Positions 1-8,235 of a DNA stretch of 39,509 nucleotides are shown in pieces; the first letter of the stretch is position 1; every line of letters begins with the position of its first letter. The notes beneath the pieces were generated by a model. The model saw only the letters and a program-made list of their open reading frames with translations. It made no database searches and was not told the DNA's origin. Location of the stretch: positions 1-39,509 of the forward strand of contig JADLHA010000050.1 of the NCBI GenBank assembly GCA_020848995.1, read 5' to 3'. Both the position numbers and the translations under genes were made by a program. The stretch is from Saprospiraceae bacterium. GTDB taxonomy: Bacteria; Bacteroidota; Bacteroidia; Chitinophagales; Saprospiraceae.

Positions 1-57
1 CGTTTTTCCACTCATTTCCAATTCATTTTGCAATTGGTCAAATTCCTGCTTCGTCAT
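1..57 (-). CDS. IS66-type accessory protein (TnpA-like), N-terminal fragment at window edge
   Basis: An ATG at 57-55 on the minus strand opens a frame that runs off the left edge. Its 19 residues begin MTKQEFDQLQ and end with MSGKT. This resembles the start of the small accessory protein (ORF A) of IS66-family elements, which has a similar acidic N-terminus followed by an SG motif. The identification rests on a very short stretch. It points away from the IS66 tnpC remnant next to it, which suggests a second IS66 element whose end lies at roughly 60-124. Confidence 0.4.
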   Translation of the reverse strand, partial: MTKQEFDQLQNELEMSGKT

Positions 58-124
58 ATATACTAATTTCCAGCGAAGCTACAGCGTGTCGTGGGCGCTG
101 GCAAGATGTACTTCCTAGTACGGA

Positions 125-464
125 TACTTTGGATATACTATCAAAAGATGGGATAACCTATCCGCCTATATCTATCATGGCGAGGTAGAAATTGATAATA
201 ATCTTATCGAAAATTCAATCCGTCCATTAGCCCTGGGCCGGAAAAATTATTTGTTTGCAGGTTCTGAGGATTCGGCTCAAAGGGCTGCAATGGTGTATTC
301 CCTGTTTGCAACCTGCCAACTACATGACAATTAACCCTTATGACTGGTTAACCGATGTATTCCACAGGATTAAGGATCATCCAATCAATCGAATCGCTGA
401 ACTGCTACCACAGAATTGGAACAAGGCAACTGTTCATACAAAAGTGGGCGAGGTCTTGGCATAA
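125..464 (+). pseudogene. IS66-family transposase (TnpC), C-terminal remnant with frameshift
   Basis: The frame starting at 125 reads into IDNNLIENSIRPLALGRKN, the conserved IS66 transposase motif, then LFAGSEDSAQRA, and hits a stop at 332-334. The reading continues one frame over, from about 327, with INPYDWLTDVF and then ELLPQNWNK, which is the classic IS66 C-terminal tail; it ends at 464. One base of insertion or deletion near 327-331 therefore breaks the gene. A stop at 116-118 in the first frame shows that homology ends close to 125, so only about the last 110 residues of a roughly 500-residue transposase remain. The element is dead. Its 5' part was probably removed by the neighbouring IS66-like element on the left. 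Confidence 0.85.
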
Positions 465-489
465 ATGCAGTTGGTAGGACGGATACATT

Positions 490-507
490 ATAACGAACGT
501 ACGTTAT
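490..507. repeat. Near-palindromic motif site A (ACGAACGTACGT core)
   Basis: The 18 bases have the form ATAACG-N6-CGTTAT, so the outer arms are perfect inverted repeats. The core differs by one base from ACGAACGTTYGT, which recurs elsewhere in the window. It lies between the IS66 remnant and the 3' end of the SGNH hydrolase gene. Confidence 0.55.
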
Positions 508-1667
508 TATTGAGGACGGATCGCGACCAACTGAACGGAGGCCCTTCTTCCCCCGGTGAAAACGGCGAACTGGTATATCCCGGCAGGAATGTTCTGGAGA
601 CTCAAGCTGTTTTGGGAATGGGGTACCTCGCGCCCGGCGCCGCTAAGCCATGTGTGTCCGGTGGTCAGGTCGCGGAGTTCCCAGCGCAGGGGGCCCTGGA
701 GTTTGCTGTGCGTCCAATCGATCAGCAGATGATCCCCGGCCGGGTTGGGATAAGCACGCACCGGGTGGTCGCCGTGCTGGTCAGCGGTCCCGGTGAGCCC
801 GTCCCAACCGGCAATGCGCGCCATCAGCACCCAAAAGGCCTTGGCTACGCGGATCCCTCCGGCTGAAATGCTTCCCAGGTGGCCTCCTTCGGTTTCCGTA
901 GTGTATTGAGGACAGATGGCAGGGATGGCCAGCCCGTCATCGGGGTGTTGTTCGTCCAGGTAGTCCACTCCGTCGCGGTTGTCGTAGCAGGGTTTCCCGG
1001 CCGGGTCGTGCGACAGGATGTCGGCTACGTCGAACAACACGACCCCGTTGTTGCGGGCGTATTCCCGCATCTGGGCGTTGAACGATTCCGATTCGGGCGT
1101 GCCGATTCCGCGGGCCAGCGAAGTTGTCCACCAAACGATCGTCTTCCCGGCATGGCGGGCGGCGAAATCCGCGTACACCGTTGCATGGTTGCGACCGGGG
1201 TTACTGCCAAAAAAGCCATTTGCTGCATCGGCAATGCGCGACCCCGGTGTCACCGCCAGATAGGAGAACTGGCATCCCGCCACGTCGAGCGTATCCATCA
1301 TGGGACCGGCAACATCGGCAAAGCACTGCACGTCTTCCGAACAGTTGTTAGGCCAAAAAACATAAGTCCACCGGGAACGGTCCCATACGCCGTTCCAGTA
1401 AACTTCGGAGGGGTTGACCGCATAAGCGGAATCGCGGTGCTGGTAGCGCTTGCAATAGCTGGGAGCGGTGCTCCACGGACTGGCCAGGCAGTCGAGTGAA
1501 GACGATATGTTGGCACCCACGGAGCGGTCCATAAACAGCATCCGGAGCTGTGCGGCGCGCTCCTTGTATTCCGTCGGGATGCGGTCGAAGTCGGCAACCG
1601 AGTTCCGATCGATCACCAGACCCTGCGCCGTCAGGCCAACACCACATACCGCGAGTATGGTTGCCAT
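507..1667 (-). CDS. Secreted SGNH/GDSL-like hydrolase with T9SS sorting domain
   Basis: The reading frame is open from 1883, but the first 72 codons look non-coding. The Met codon at 1667 is followed at once by a hydrophobic segment ending in LTAQG, like a short signal peptide, so I place the start there (386 aa) with moderate certainty. A serine in FMDRSVG near residue 49 could be the GDS-block nucleophile. DEQHP further on fits the DxxH catalytic block of SGNH hydrolases. The segment GGHLGSISAGGIRVAKAFW follows, as in family members acting on esters or carbohydrates. The C-terminus has YPNPAGDHLLIDW and ends with an IPAGIYQF-type strand pattern, a type A T9SS sorting domain, so the product is probably exported to the surface. 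The substrate is not known. It stands alone, convergent with the IS66 remnant. Confidence 0.7.
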   Translation of the reverse strand: MATILAVCGVGLTAQGLVIDRNSVADFDRIPTEYKERAAQLRMLFMDRSVGANISSSLDCLASPWSTAPSYCKRYQHRDSAYAVNPSEVYWNGVWDRSRWTYVFWPNNCSEDVQCFADVAGPMMDTLDVAGCQFSYLAVTPGSRIADAANGFFGSNPGRNHATVYADFAARHAGKTIVWWTTSLARGIGTPESESFNAQMREYARNNGVVLFDVADILSHDPAGKPCYDNRDGVDYLDEQHPDDGLAIPAICPQYTTETEGGHLGSISAGGIRVAKAFWVLMARIAGWDGLTGTADQHGDHPVRAYPNPAGDHLLIDWTHSKLQGPLRWELRDLTTGHTWLSGAGREVPHSQNSLSLQNIPAGIYQFAVFTGGRRASVQLVAIRPQ

Positions 1668-1969
1668 CAGGCATGCCCTTATGCCCGGGATACCCGCTGC
1701 AAGGGAAACGAAGTGCGTCGAGGTGCGGTGTTCATCTGCAAAGGGAGCAAAAGAACAGAGGGCGGTTTCCTTCCCCGGAGAAATTTTCAGATCTGGACTG
1801 TGCATGGCGTTGAAACGTGTTTTGATTTCCGAACCGGCGATTGCAAATATAACGTTCCCGAAGTGCCTATTTTCCCGGAACAAAAGCCGTGCTGCACCAG
1901 GGAATAATTATACAGCAAATTGCGCGGCCAGTTTGCGACCGGCTTATGCCTCGCAGTCTTTATCCTGCA

Positions 1970-3100
1970 TCATACCAGAGACTGGTACAGCGATTCGTAT
2001 TGAGGCAGCACGCGGTCCAGGGAAAATGCATGTGCGCGCTCCAAAGCGGCTCTTCTGAAGGCAGCCAGGCGCCCGTCGTCGGAAAGCAGCCAGCAGGCCT
2101 TTTCAGCCATTCCGGCGACATCGCCAACCGGCAGGGTGTAACCGCAATGTCCGTCAACAATGACCTCGCGCAGGCCGCCGGCGTCGGAAGCGATCACGGG
2201 AACCTCGCAGGCCATCGCCTCGAGCGCCACCAATCCGAAGCTTTCCTGTTCTGAGGGAAGCAAAAAGAGGTCTGCCAACGAAAGCACTTCTTCGACGGTA
2301 TCCTGTTTTCCGAGGAATTTGACGGAAGAGCAGATGCCCCATTCGCGGCAGAGGTTTTCCAGCCGTGGACGCTCCGGCCCGTCGCCAACCAACAGCAATT
2401 TTGACGGAAAGTGCTGCTGAACTTTTCTGAAAACAGCAAGTACGTCGTCAATGCGTTTGACCTTCCGGAAGTTCGAAACGTGGATCAGGATGCGCTCGTC
2501 GTCTTCTGCCATTTGCTTGCGCAACTCTGGATGTTCGCGTTTGCCGAAACGCCGGAAGTCGATGAAATTGGGAATGACGTGGATGTCCTTTTCCATAGCA
2601 AAGGTGGCCAGGGTTTGCTGGCGCAATGATGCGGAAACGGCTGTGACCGCATCCGACTGGTTAATGCTGAACTCGACCACGGGAAAGTAGGATCGGTCCG
2701 CGCCAATCAGGGTGATGTCGGTGCCGTGCAGCGTCGTCACAAAGGGCAGATGCACGCTCTTGGTGCGCAGGATCTCCCTGCTCAGGTAGCCGATGGTCGC
2801 ATGGGGAAGGGCGTAATGCACGTGCAGGATGTCGAGTTTCTCAAACAACGCCACGTCGACAATTTTGCTGGCGAGCGCCGTATCCATGGGCGGAAATTCA
2901 AAAAGCGGGTATTCCATCGGGGCCACTTCGTGGTAAAAGACCCCCGGAAGGTAGTGCGCCAGTCGTGCGGGTCGTCGATAATTGATGAAGTGCACGCGGT
3001 GTCCCTTCTCCGCCAGGGCCATTCCCAGTTCGGTGGCGACCACCCCGCTTCCGCCGTAAGTCGGATAGCAAACCATGCCGATGTTCATGCCTCGCTCCAT
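1970..3100 (-). CDS. bshA: N-acetyl-alpha-D-glucosaminyl L-malate synthase (bacillithiol biosynthesis)
   Basis: The 376-residue protein is a GT4-type glycosyltransferase of normal BshA length. Its N-terminus MNIGMVCYPTYGGSGVVATE is the family hallmark, followed by HVHYALPHA and, in the C-terminal half, the nucleotide-sugar binding region with PSEQESFGLVALEAMACEVP. By family knowledge it joins UDP-GlcNAc to L-malate, the first step to bacillithiol, the low-molecular-weight thiol of many Bacteroidota. The enzyme is cytosolic. Two starts are possible: Met at 3100, or the Met four codons in (3088), which gives the usual N-terminus and has GGAG eight bases upstream. The gene is divergent from the MerR-type regulator, with about 30 bases between them. 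bshB and bshC are not in the window. Confidence 0.93.
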   Translation of the reverse strand: MERGMNIGMVCYPTYGGSGVVATELGMALAEKGHRVHFINYRRPARLAHYLPGVFYHEVAPMEYPLFEFPPMDTALASKIVDVALFEKLDILHVHYALPHATIGYLSREILRTKSVHLPFVTTLHGTDITLIGADRSYFPVVEFSINQSDAVTAVSASLRQQTLATFAMEKDIHVIPNFIDFRRFGKREHPELRKQMAEDDERILIHVSNFRKVKRIDDVLAVFRKVQQHFPSKLLLVGDGPERPRLENLCREWGICSSVKFLGKQDTVEEVLSLADLFLLPSEQESFGLVALEAMACEVPVIASDAGGLREVIVDGHCGYTLPVGDVAGMAEKACWLLSDDGRLAAFRRAALERAHAFSLDRVLPQYESLYQSLV

Positions 3101-3129
3101 GTCCCAATGTAAACAATCCTTTGCGCCGA

Positions 3130-4074
3130 ATGTTATATGCTGCGGTTCTTTATCCCGCCCCTGCCTTGGCCATCTATTCCATAGCGGACCTCGAAATGCT
3201 GACCGGCATCAAAGCCCATACCATACGGATATGGGAGAAGCGCTATGCGGTGATTACCCCCAAGCGCACTCAAACGAACATCCGCTATTATACGGACGAC
3301 GACCTCCGCAGACTCGCCAACATTGCCCTGCTCAACCAACAGGGGTACAAGATCTCGCTGCTCTCAGGCATGCCTGCCCAGGAAATAGAATCCCGCGTTG
3401 CCGACATCAATTCGGTGGAAGTTTTCAACCGCGATGCCCTGGATGCCCTGACCCTCTCCATCCTGCAGCTCAACGACAAGAATTTTACGCACCTCGTCAA
3501 TACCAACATCAACCAACTGGGATTTGACCAGGCTCTGGAACAAATTCTCATGCCGCTCCTCGACAAGCTCAACGCCATGTGGCTCACCGGGAGTTTTAAA
3601 AAGGTTCACGAGGAGTTTGTGAGCCGCATCATCAAGAAAAAAATCATCCAGGAACTGCGCAAATGCGAAACCCAGGAGGTTGCCGGTGATGCGAGTTTTC
3701 TGCTCTTTCAGCCGCACGAGGAGAAGCAGGAACTGAACCAGCTCTTTGTCGAACTGTTCCTCCGCAAAAACCAGTTGAAGGTCATCGACCTCGGAAGTGA
3801 TCTCCTGGTCAACGATCTGCTCGATGCCATCCAGATCGCCAGACCAAAATTTCTATTCACCATCGCGCACGAAGAATCTTCGGTGCCCTTTATCGAAGAC
3901 CTCATCCGCGCACTGGCTGAACTCACCGACCCGCCCATACTCCTGCTCACGGGCTATTGTGCACATCAATTCGCAGATCAGACGCGCTTTATCCGGGTAA
4001 CAGAGGGCTTTGAAGACCTCGAAAAATTCATCCAGGCAGTTCGCGAAATGAACGGTGCCTCCGGCAAGACCTGA
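3130..4074 (+). CDS. MerR-family transcriptional regulator with degenerate B12-binding-like domain
   Basis: A MerR-type helix-turn-helix occupies the N-terminus, with YSIADLEMLTG, HTIRIWEKRY, NIRYYTDDDLRRL and LNQQGYKISLL. A helical B12-binding-2-like region follows (IN..FDQALEQILMPLLDKLNAMW), then a Rossmann-like B12-binding fold (LKVIDLGSDLLVNDLLDAI..). This is the architecture of CarH/LitR-type photoreceptor regulators. At the position where the cobalamin-ligating His of the E/D-x-H-x-x-G loop is expected, the sequence reads EEKQELN, so the ligand seems lost (Gln for His). It may therefore not bind B12. Three starts are possible: TTG 3121, ATG 3130 (used here) or TTG 3166, the last giving the usual N-terminus MAIYSIADLE. 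It is divergent from bshA. Its target is unknown. Confidence 0.85.
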   Translation: MLYAAVLYPAPALAIYSIADLEMLTGIKAHTIRIWEKRYAVITPKRTQTNIRYYTDDDLRRLANIALLNQQGYKISLLSGMPAQEIESRVADINSVEVFNRDALDALTLSILQLNDKNFTHLVNTNINQLGFDQALEQILMPLLDKLNAMWLTGSFKKVHEEFVSRIIKKKIIQELRKCETQEVAGDASFLLFQPHEEKQELNQLFVELFLRKNQLKVIDLGSDLLVNDLLDAIQIARPKFLFTIAHEESSVPFIEDLIRALAELTDPPILLLTGYCAHQFADQTRFIRVTEGFEDLEKFIQAVREMNGASGKT

Positions 4075-4202
4075 GTGGAGTAAGGATCTTCGCATTAGTT
4101 TGGCACGGCGATTTCTTTGCCCATGCCCGCATGTATTGCTGCGTTCGCGACAAGCGATGCTCAAACGCGCTTCTTAGTGTGAGGGACCAGCGGAAACCAG
4201 GG

Positions 4203-5165
4203 TCAGCAATACCTCCCCGCGACCAGGTACTGCCGCACGTAATCGCGCACCGCATCACCAAAGTCCCACATTGGCTTGCGATAGCCAGCGTGGCGAAGTT
4301 TTTGCATTTCGGCACAGGTGTAATTCTGATAAGTCTTCAACAGGTCGACGGGCATATCGATGTATTCGATGTCAGGAGTGAGGCCAAGCGATCCGAACAC
4401 CGCATGTGCGAGTGCTTGAAATGGATGTGCCTGGCCCGTGCCCAGATTGTAAATGCCGTTAGGCCGGCGATTGCTGAAAAAATCGAAAAGCGCATCCACT
4501 ACATCGGGTACGTAGATAAAATCGCGCTGTTGCCCGCCGTCGGGAATTGACGGATCATTTGAGCGGAACAATTTCATTTTTCCCGTTTGCCGGATCTGGT
4601 GATATGCATGAAAGATCACCGAGGCCATGCGTCCCTTGTGGTACTCATTGGGACCGAAGACGTTGAAAAATTTGAATCCGGCCCAACGGGGAGGGGTGGC
4701 TGTCTGTTCGAGTACCCAGCAATCCATTTTCTGTTTTGACCATCCGTAGGCATTCAGCGGCTGCAGTTGCGGGATGAGGGCGTGGTCGTCGCTATACCCC
4801 AGCTTTCCGTCGCCATAGGTTGCAGCACTGGATGCATAGATCAGGGGTATTCCGCCTCTGGTGCACAAGCTCCAGATGTTTTGTGAATAGCCGTGATTGA
4901 GTTCAACGAACACTTGTTCGTTCCGTTCCGTGGTGTCGGTGCGGGCGCCGATGTGAAACACGCATTGCACTTCCTGCAGATGGGTGGCCAGCCAGTCTGG
5001 AAACTGTTTGCGGTCGAGGTAGGAGCGGTAGCGCTTGTTGGTCAGGTTGGGGGTTGAGCTCTTTTCCGGAGCGTCTACCAGGATGAGGTCCTCGTGTCCG
5101 CTGCGGTTGAGGCGTTCCACCAGGCACGACCCAATAAACCCCGCCGCCCCGGTCACCGCGATCAT
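4203..5165 (-). CDS. hldD: ADP-L-glycero-D-manno-heptose 6-epimerase
   Basis: This NAD(P)-dependent extended SDR epimerase makes ADP-L-glycero-D-manno-heptose for LPS core. The 320-residue product opens with MIAVTGAAGFIGS, carrying the TGxxGxxG dinucleotide-binding loop at residues 5-12. It has the catalytic Y140-x-x-x-K144 (YGWSK), and GARTDTTE and FFNVFGPNEYHKGRMASV, which are characteristic of HldD/RfaD rather than other epimerases. The frame is open upstream to 5204. I chose the ATG at 5165 because it overlaps the gcvP stop as ATGA and has an AGGA ribosome-binding site just before it, so translation is likely coupled to gcvP. The rest of the heptose pathway is not in the window. Confidence 0.94.
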   Translation of the reverse strand: MIAVTGAAGFIGSCLVERLNRSGHEDLILVDAPEKSSTPNLTNKRYRSYLDRKQFPDWLATHLQEVQCVFHIGARTDTTERNEQVFVELNHGYSQNIWSLCTRGGIPLIYASSAATYGDGKLGYSDDHALIPQLQPLNAYGWSKQKMDCWVLEQTATPPRWAGFKFFNVFGPNEYHKGRMASVIFHAYHQIRQTGKMKLFRSNDPSIPDGGQQRDFIYVPDVVDALFDFFSNRRPNGIYNLGTGQAHPFQALAHAVFGSLGLTPDIEYIDMPVDLLKTYQNYTCAEMQKLRHAGYRKPMWDFGDAVRDYVRQYLVAGRYC

Positions 5166-8026
5166 GCGTCCTGTAAATAGCATTCCATTGGCGGGCAGGT
5201 GCAAACCAGGTTGCGATCGCCATGTGCATTGTTGACCCGGCTTACAGAGGGCCAGAACTTAGCACCCTGGCGCAGGTAAGGGAGCGGGAAGGCCGCTTTT
5301 TCCCTCGCGTAGGGCAGTACGTAGTGGTCAGAGCAGATCACATCCGCCGTATGGGGTGCGTTGCACAGCACGTTCTGGTCGTGGGGGTATTCGCCCCGGG
5401 CAATTTCCTGGATCTCCTGGTAGATGTTGAGCAGGGCATCGCAAAAGCGGTCGAGTTCTGCGAGGTCTTCCGATTCCGTGGGTTCGATCATGATGGTCCC
5501 GGCAACGGGGAACGACAGGGTAGGTGCATGAAAGCCGTAATCCATCAGGCGCTTGGCCACGTCCTCGGCGCTGACCCCTGCATCTTTGAAGGGCCTCAGG
5601 TCGATGATGAGCTCGTGCGCCACGCGCCCAAGGGCTCCGGTGTACAGTACCTTGTAATGCGAGGAAAGCCTGCTGGCGATGTAGTTTGCGTTGAGGATGG
5701 CGTATTCGGTCGCGCTGCGCAGTCCTTCGGGCCCGAGCATGCGGATGTATGCGTGGGAAATGATCAGTATGCTTGCGCTTCCAAAAGCAGCGCTCGAAAC
5801 GGACGGAACGGGTTTGCCGTCACTTCCCTGGATATAGGGGTGCGAGGGCAAAAAGGGTTTCAGCTTTTCGTTGACGCAGATCGGACCAACACCCGGTCCA
5901 CCTCCCCCGTGAGGTATGGCAAAGGTCTTGTGCAGGTTGAGGTGGCATACGTCGGCACCGATGATCGCAGGGCTGGTGACTCCCACCTGGGCATTCATGT
6001 TCGCTCCGTCCATGTAAACCATGCCTCCGTTCCGGTGGACGATGTCGCAGATCTCGCGAATGGCCGTTTCGAAAACGCCGTGGGTCGAGGGGTAGGTGAC
6101 CATGAGGCAGGCCAGTTCATCCCGATGGGCCTCTGCCTTTTCGCGAAGCGCGTCGACGATGATGTTGCCTTGTTCGTCGCAAGGCGTCACCACGACCTCG
6201 TATCCGGCGACAACAGCGCTGGCAGGGTTGGTGCCATGTGCCGATGATGGGATCAGGGCAATTTTTCGCCGGTGGTCCCCCCTGGCTTCGTGGTAGGCCC
6301 GTATGGTCAGAAGTCCGGCAAATTCGCCCTGGGCCCCCGAATTGGGCTGCAGGGAACAGGCGGCAAATCCGGTAATGGTGCACAGGTATTGCTCGAGTTC
6401 AGCAATGAGTTGCCGGTATCCGGCAGCCTGGTCCTGCGGTACAAAGGGATGCATATTGGCAAATGCCGGCCAGCTCACCGGGATCATTTCCGTGGCAGCA
6501 TTGAGTTTCATGGTGCAAGAACCCAGAGAGATCATCGAATGCACCAAAGACAGGTCCTTGTTTTCCAACCGCTTGATGTAGCGCATCATCGCAGATTCGG
6601 TATGGTAGCTGTTGAAGATGGCATGGGTCATGAATTCCGAACTGCGCACCAGGGCTGGGGGAATGGACGGCTGAACCGGTTTGGAGAGGTGGAAGGGTTT
6701 CCCTTCCGAAAACACGGCGCAGATCTCGGACAAATCCTGTATACCATGGGTTTCGTCGATGCTGATCCGGACGCTGGAATCGGCATACCAGAAGTTGATG
6801 CCTGCCGCTTCTGCACGGCCTCGCAAAGCCTGCCAGGCCCCGTCGCCGAGTTTAACGGAGAGGGTGTCGAAATAGGATTGGCTTTCGAGTTCGAAACCCA
6901 GTCCGGTCAGCGCCTGGGCCAGGGATCCCGTCAGGCTGTGTATCCTTCGGGCAATGGCCTTCAGGCCTAAGGGGCCGTGATAAACGCCGTACATGGAAGC
7001 CATTATGGCCAGCAAGGCCTGGGCGGTGCAGATGTTGGAGGTGGCCTTCTCGCGACGAATGTGCTGCTCGCGCGTCTGCAATGCCATGCGGAGCGCGGTA
7101 TGGCCGTGTGCGTCGATGGAGACCCCGATGATCCTACCGGGGATGCTGCGCTTATACTCTTCCCGGGTGGCAAAGAAGGCCGCGTGGGGCCCACCGAAAC
7201 CCATGGGAACGCCAAAGCGCTGGCTGTTGCCAAGGGCAACGTCTGCTCCGAGCTCGCCGGGATTTTTGAGCAGGCAAAGGGCCATGAGGTCAGTGGCCAT
7301 GGCAACCAGGGCTCCTGCCTGGTGCACGCGATCGATGTAGCGATCCAATTCGCAAATGCGCCCCGCTTTATCGGGGCATTGCAACAAAACCCCGAAACAG
7401 TTGGATGGCAACGGGTCGGCTTCCCAGTCGCCCACCACCACCTCGATGCCCGCAGGCCAGGCCCTTGAATGCAGAACCGCAAGGGTTTGGTCGTAGACGC
7501 CCCGGTCGACAAAAAAGACATTGGGCGAGCTTTCCCGGGTTTTGCCGGCTTTTTGGTGGTAAAACATCAGCATGGCCTCCGCAGCAGCCGTTCCCTCGTC
7601 AAGCAGGGAGGCGTTGGCAATCGGCAAGCCGGTCAGGTCGGCTACCATGGTCTGAAAATTGAGCAGCGCCTCCAATCGTCCCTGCGAAATCTCGGCCTGG
7701 TAAGGTGTATATTGGGTGTACCATCCGGGATTCTGGAAAACGTTGCGCAGGATGGGAGATGGCGTTACCGCGCCGTAGTAACCCTGTCCGATGAAATTGC
7801 GGAATAGCTGGTTTTTTGCGGCATAGCCCTCGAGCAGGCGAAGGTACTCGTACTCGGGCAAAGCGGAAGGAAGATCGAGCGGACCATCCATGCGGATGTC
7901 GTCAGGAATGGTCTGGCCGATGAGCTCGTCGAGGCTGCTGACGCCGGTAGCTTTGAGCAGGATGCTGCGTTCGGGGCCGAGGGTTCCGATGTGGCGGGAT
8001 ACAAACTGGTCGTGTCTTGGAAACAT
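5162..8026 (-). CDS. gcvP: Glycine dehydrogenase (aminomethyl-transferring), glycine cleavage P-protein
   Basis: This PLP enzyme decarboxylates glycine and passes the aminomethyl group to lipoylated H-protein. At 954 residues it is the long, single-chain form with both the N-terminal (non-catalytic-like) and C-terminal halves. The PLP lysine is K700 in HLNLHKTFAIPHGGGGPG, with the glycine-rich loop after it. Other family blocks are FIGQGYYGAVTPSPILRN near the N-terminus, SLGSCTMKLNA and QPNSGAQGEFAGL mid-protein, and EPTESE near the C-terminus. The start at 8026 (MFPRHDQFVSRHIG) is typical. A candidate -7 box lies at 8049-8056. The gene overlaps hldD by four bases. gcvT and gcvH are not in the window, as is common in this phylum. 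Confidence 0.97.
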   Translation of the reverse strand: MFPRHDQFVSRHIGTLGPERSILLKATGVSSLDELIGQTIPDDIRMDGPLDLPSALPEYEYLRLLEGYAAKNQLFRNFIGQGYYGAVTPSPILRNVFQNPGWYTQYTPYQAEISQGRLEALLNFQTMVADLTGLPIANASLLDEGTAAAEAMLMFYHQKAGKTRESSPNVFFVDRGVYDQTLAVLHSRAWPAGIEVVVGDWEADPLPSNCFGVLLQCPDKAGRICELDRYIDRVHQAGALVAMATDLMALCLLKNPGELGADVALGNSQRFGVPMGFGGPHAAFFATREEYKRSIPGRIIGVSIDAHGHTALRMALQTREQHIRREKATSNICTAQALLAIMASMYGVYHGPLGLKAIARRIHSLTGSLAQALTGLGFELESQSYFDTLSVKLGDGAWQALRGRAEAAGINFWYADSSVRISIDETHGIQDLSEICAVFSEGKPFHLSKPVQPSIPPALVRSSEFMTHAIFNSYHTESAMMRYIKRLENKDLSLVHSMISLGSCTMKLNAATEMIPVSWPAFANMHPFVPQDQAAGYRQLIAELEQYLCTITGFAACSLQPNSGAQGEFAGLLTIRAYHEARGDHRRKIALIPSSAHGTNPASAVVAGYEVVVTPCDEQGNIIVDALREKAEAHRDELACLMVTYPSTHGVFETAIREICDIVHRNGGMVYMDGANMNAQVGVTSPAIIGADVCHLNLHKTFAIPHGGGGPGVGPICVNEKLKPFLPSHPYIQGSDGKPVPSVSSAAFGSASILIISHAYIRMLGPEGLRSATEYAILNANYIASRLSSHYKVLYTGALGRVAHELIIDLRPFKDAGVSAEDVAKRLMDYGFHAPTLSFPVAGTIMIEPTESEDLAELDRFCDALLNIYQEIQEIARGEYPHDQNVLCNAPHTADVICSDHYVLPYAREKAAFPLPYLRQGAKFWPSVSRVNNAHGDRNLVCTCPPMECYLQDA

Positions 8027-8048
8027 GGTCGAATTTTAAATCAGGCTG

Positions 8049-8056
8049 CAAAAATA
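8049..8056 (-). promoter_or_regulatory. Candidate -7 promoter element for gcvP-hldD
   Basis: On the minus strand this reads TATTTTTG, a full match to the Bacteroidota TAnnTTTG box, 22 bases upstream of the gcvP start codon. The expected TTTG about 20 bases further upstream is only a weak TTTT. This is a moderate call. Confidence 0.5.
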
Positions 8057-8206
8057 GGGCATCGTACGACAGAAAATGCAGCCGGATGACTAAAGTTAAG
8101 CCTTGGGGCTTCCATTGGGCGAAACGGGCTGAACACTTCTCCTGTCCGGTGCGGACATCTCCCCGGAAGGAATTTTGTCCTCCCTGCCTGGAGCGCATCC
8201 ACTTTA

Positions 8207-8229
8207 TACTTACGAACGTTTGTTTGTTT
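8207..8229. promoter_or_regulatory. Near-palindromic motif site B (exact ACGAACGTTTGT)
   Basis: The core is at 8212-8223, inside the 209-base gap between the nosY 3' end and gcvP. It is flanked by TACTT on the left and TGTTT on the right. The site sits about 155 bases upstream of the gcvP -7 box. A TetR-type operator is the simplest reading; which gene it would control is unknown. The rest of this gap shows no gene and no glycine riboswitch-like structure. Confidence 0.5.
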
Positions 8230-8235
8230 CATGGA

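Noticed and set aside
1668-1883. N-terminal extension of the SGNH hydrolase
   Set aside because: The 72 residues look non-coding and would place the signal peptide-like segment in the middle of the protein.
5222-6247. Open frame of 341 codons on the plus strand opposite gcvP
   Set aside because: Antisense shadow in a GC-rich gene; no recognisable domain, and gcvP is intact.
8027-8235. Glycine riboswitch before gcvP
   Set aside because: No paired aptamer pattern could be seen, and the likely -7 box lies at 8049-8056, downstream of where the aptamer would need to be.
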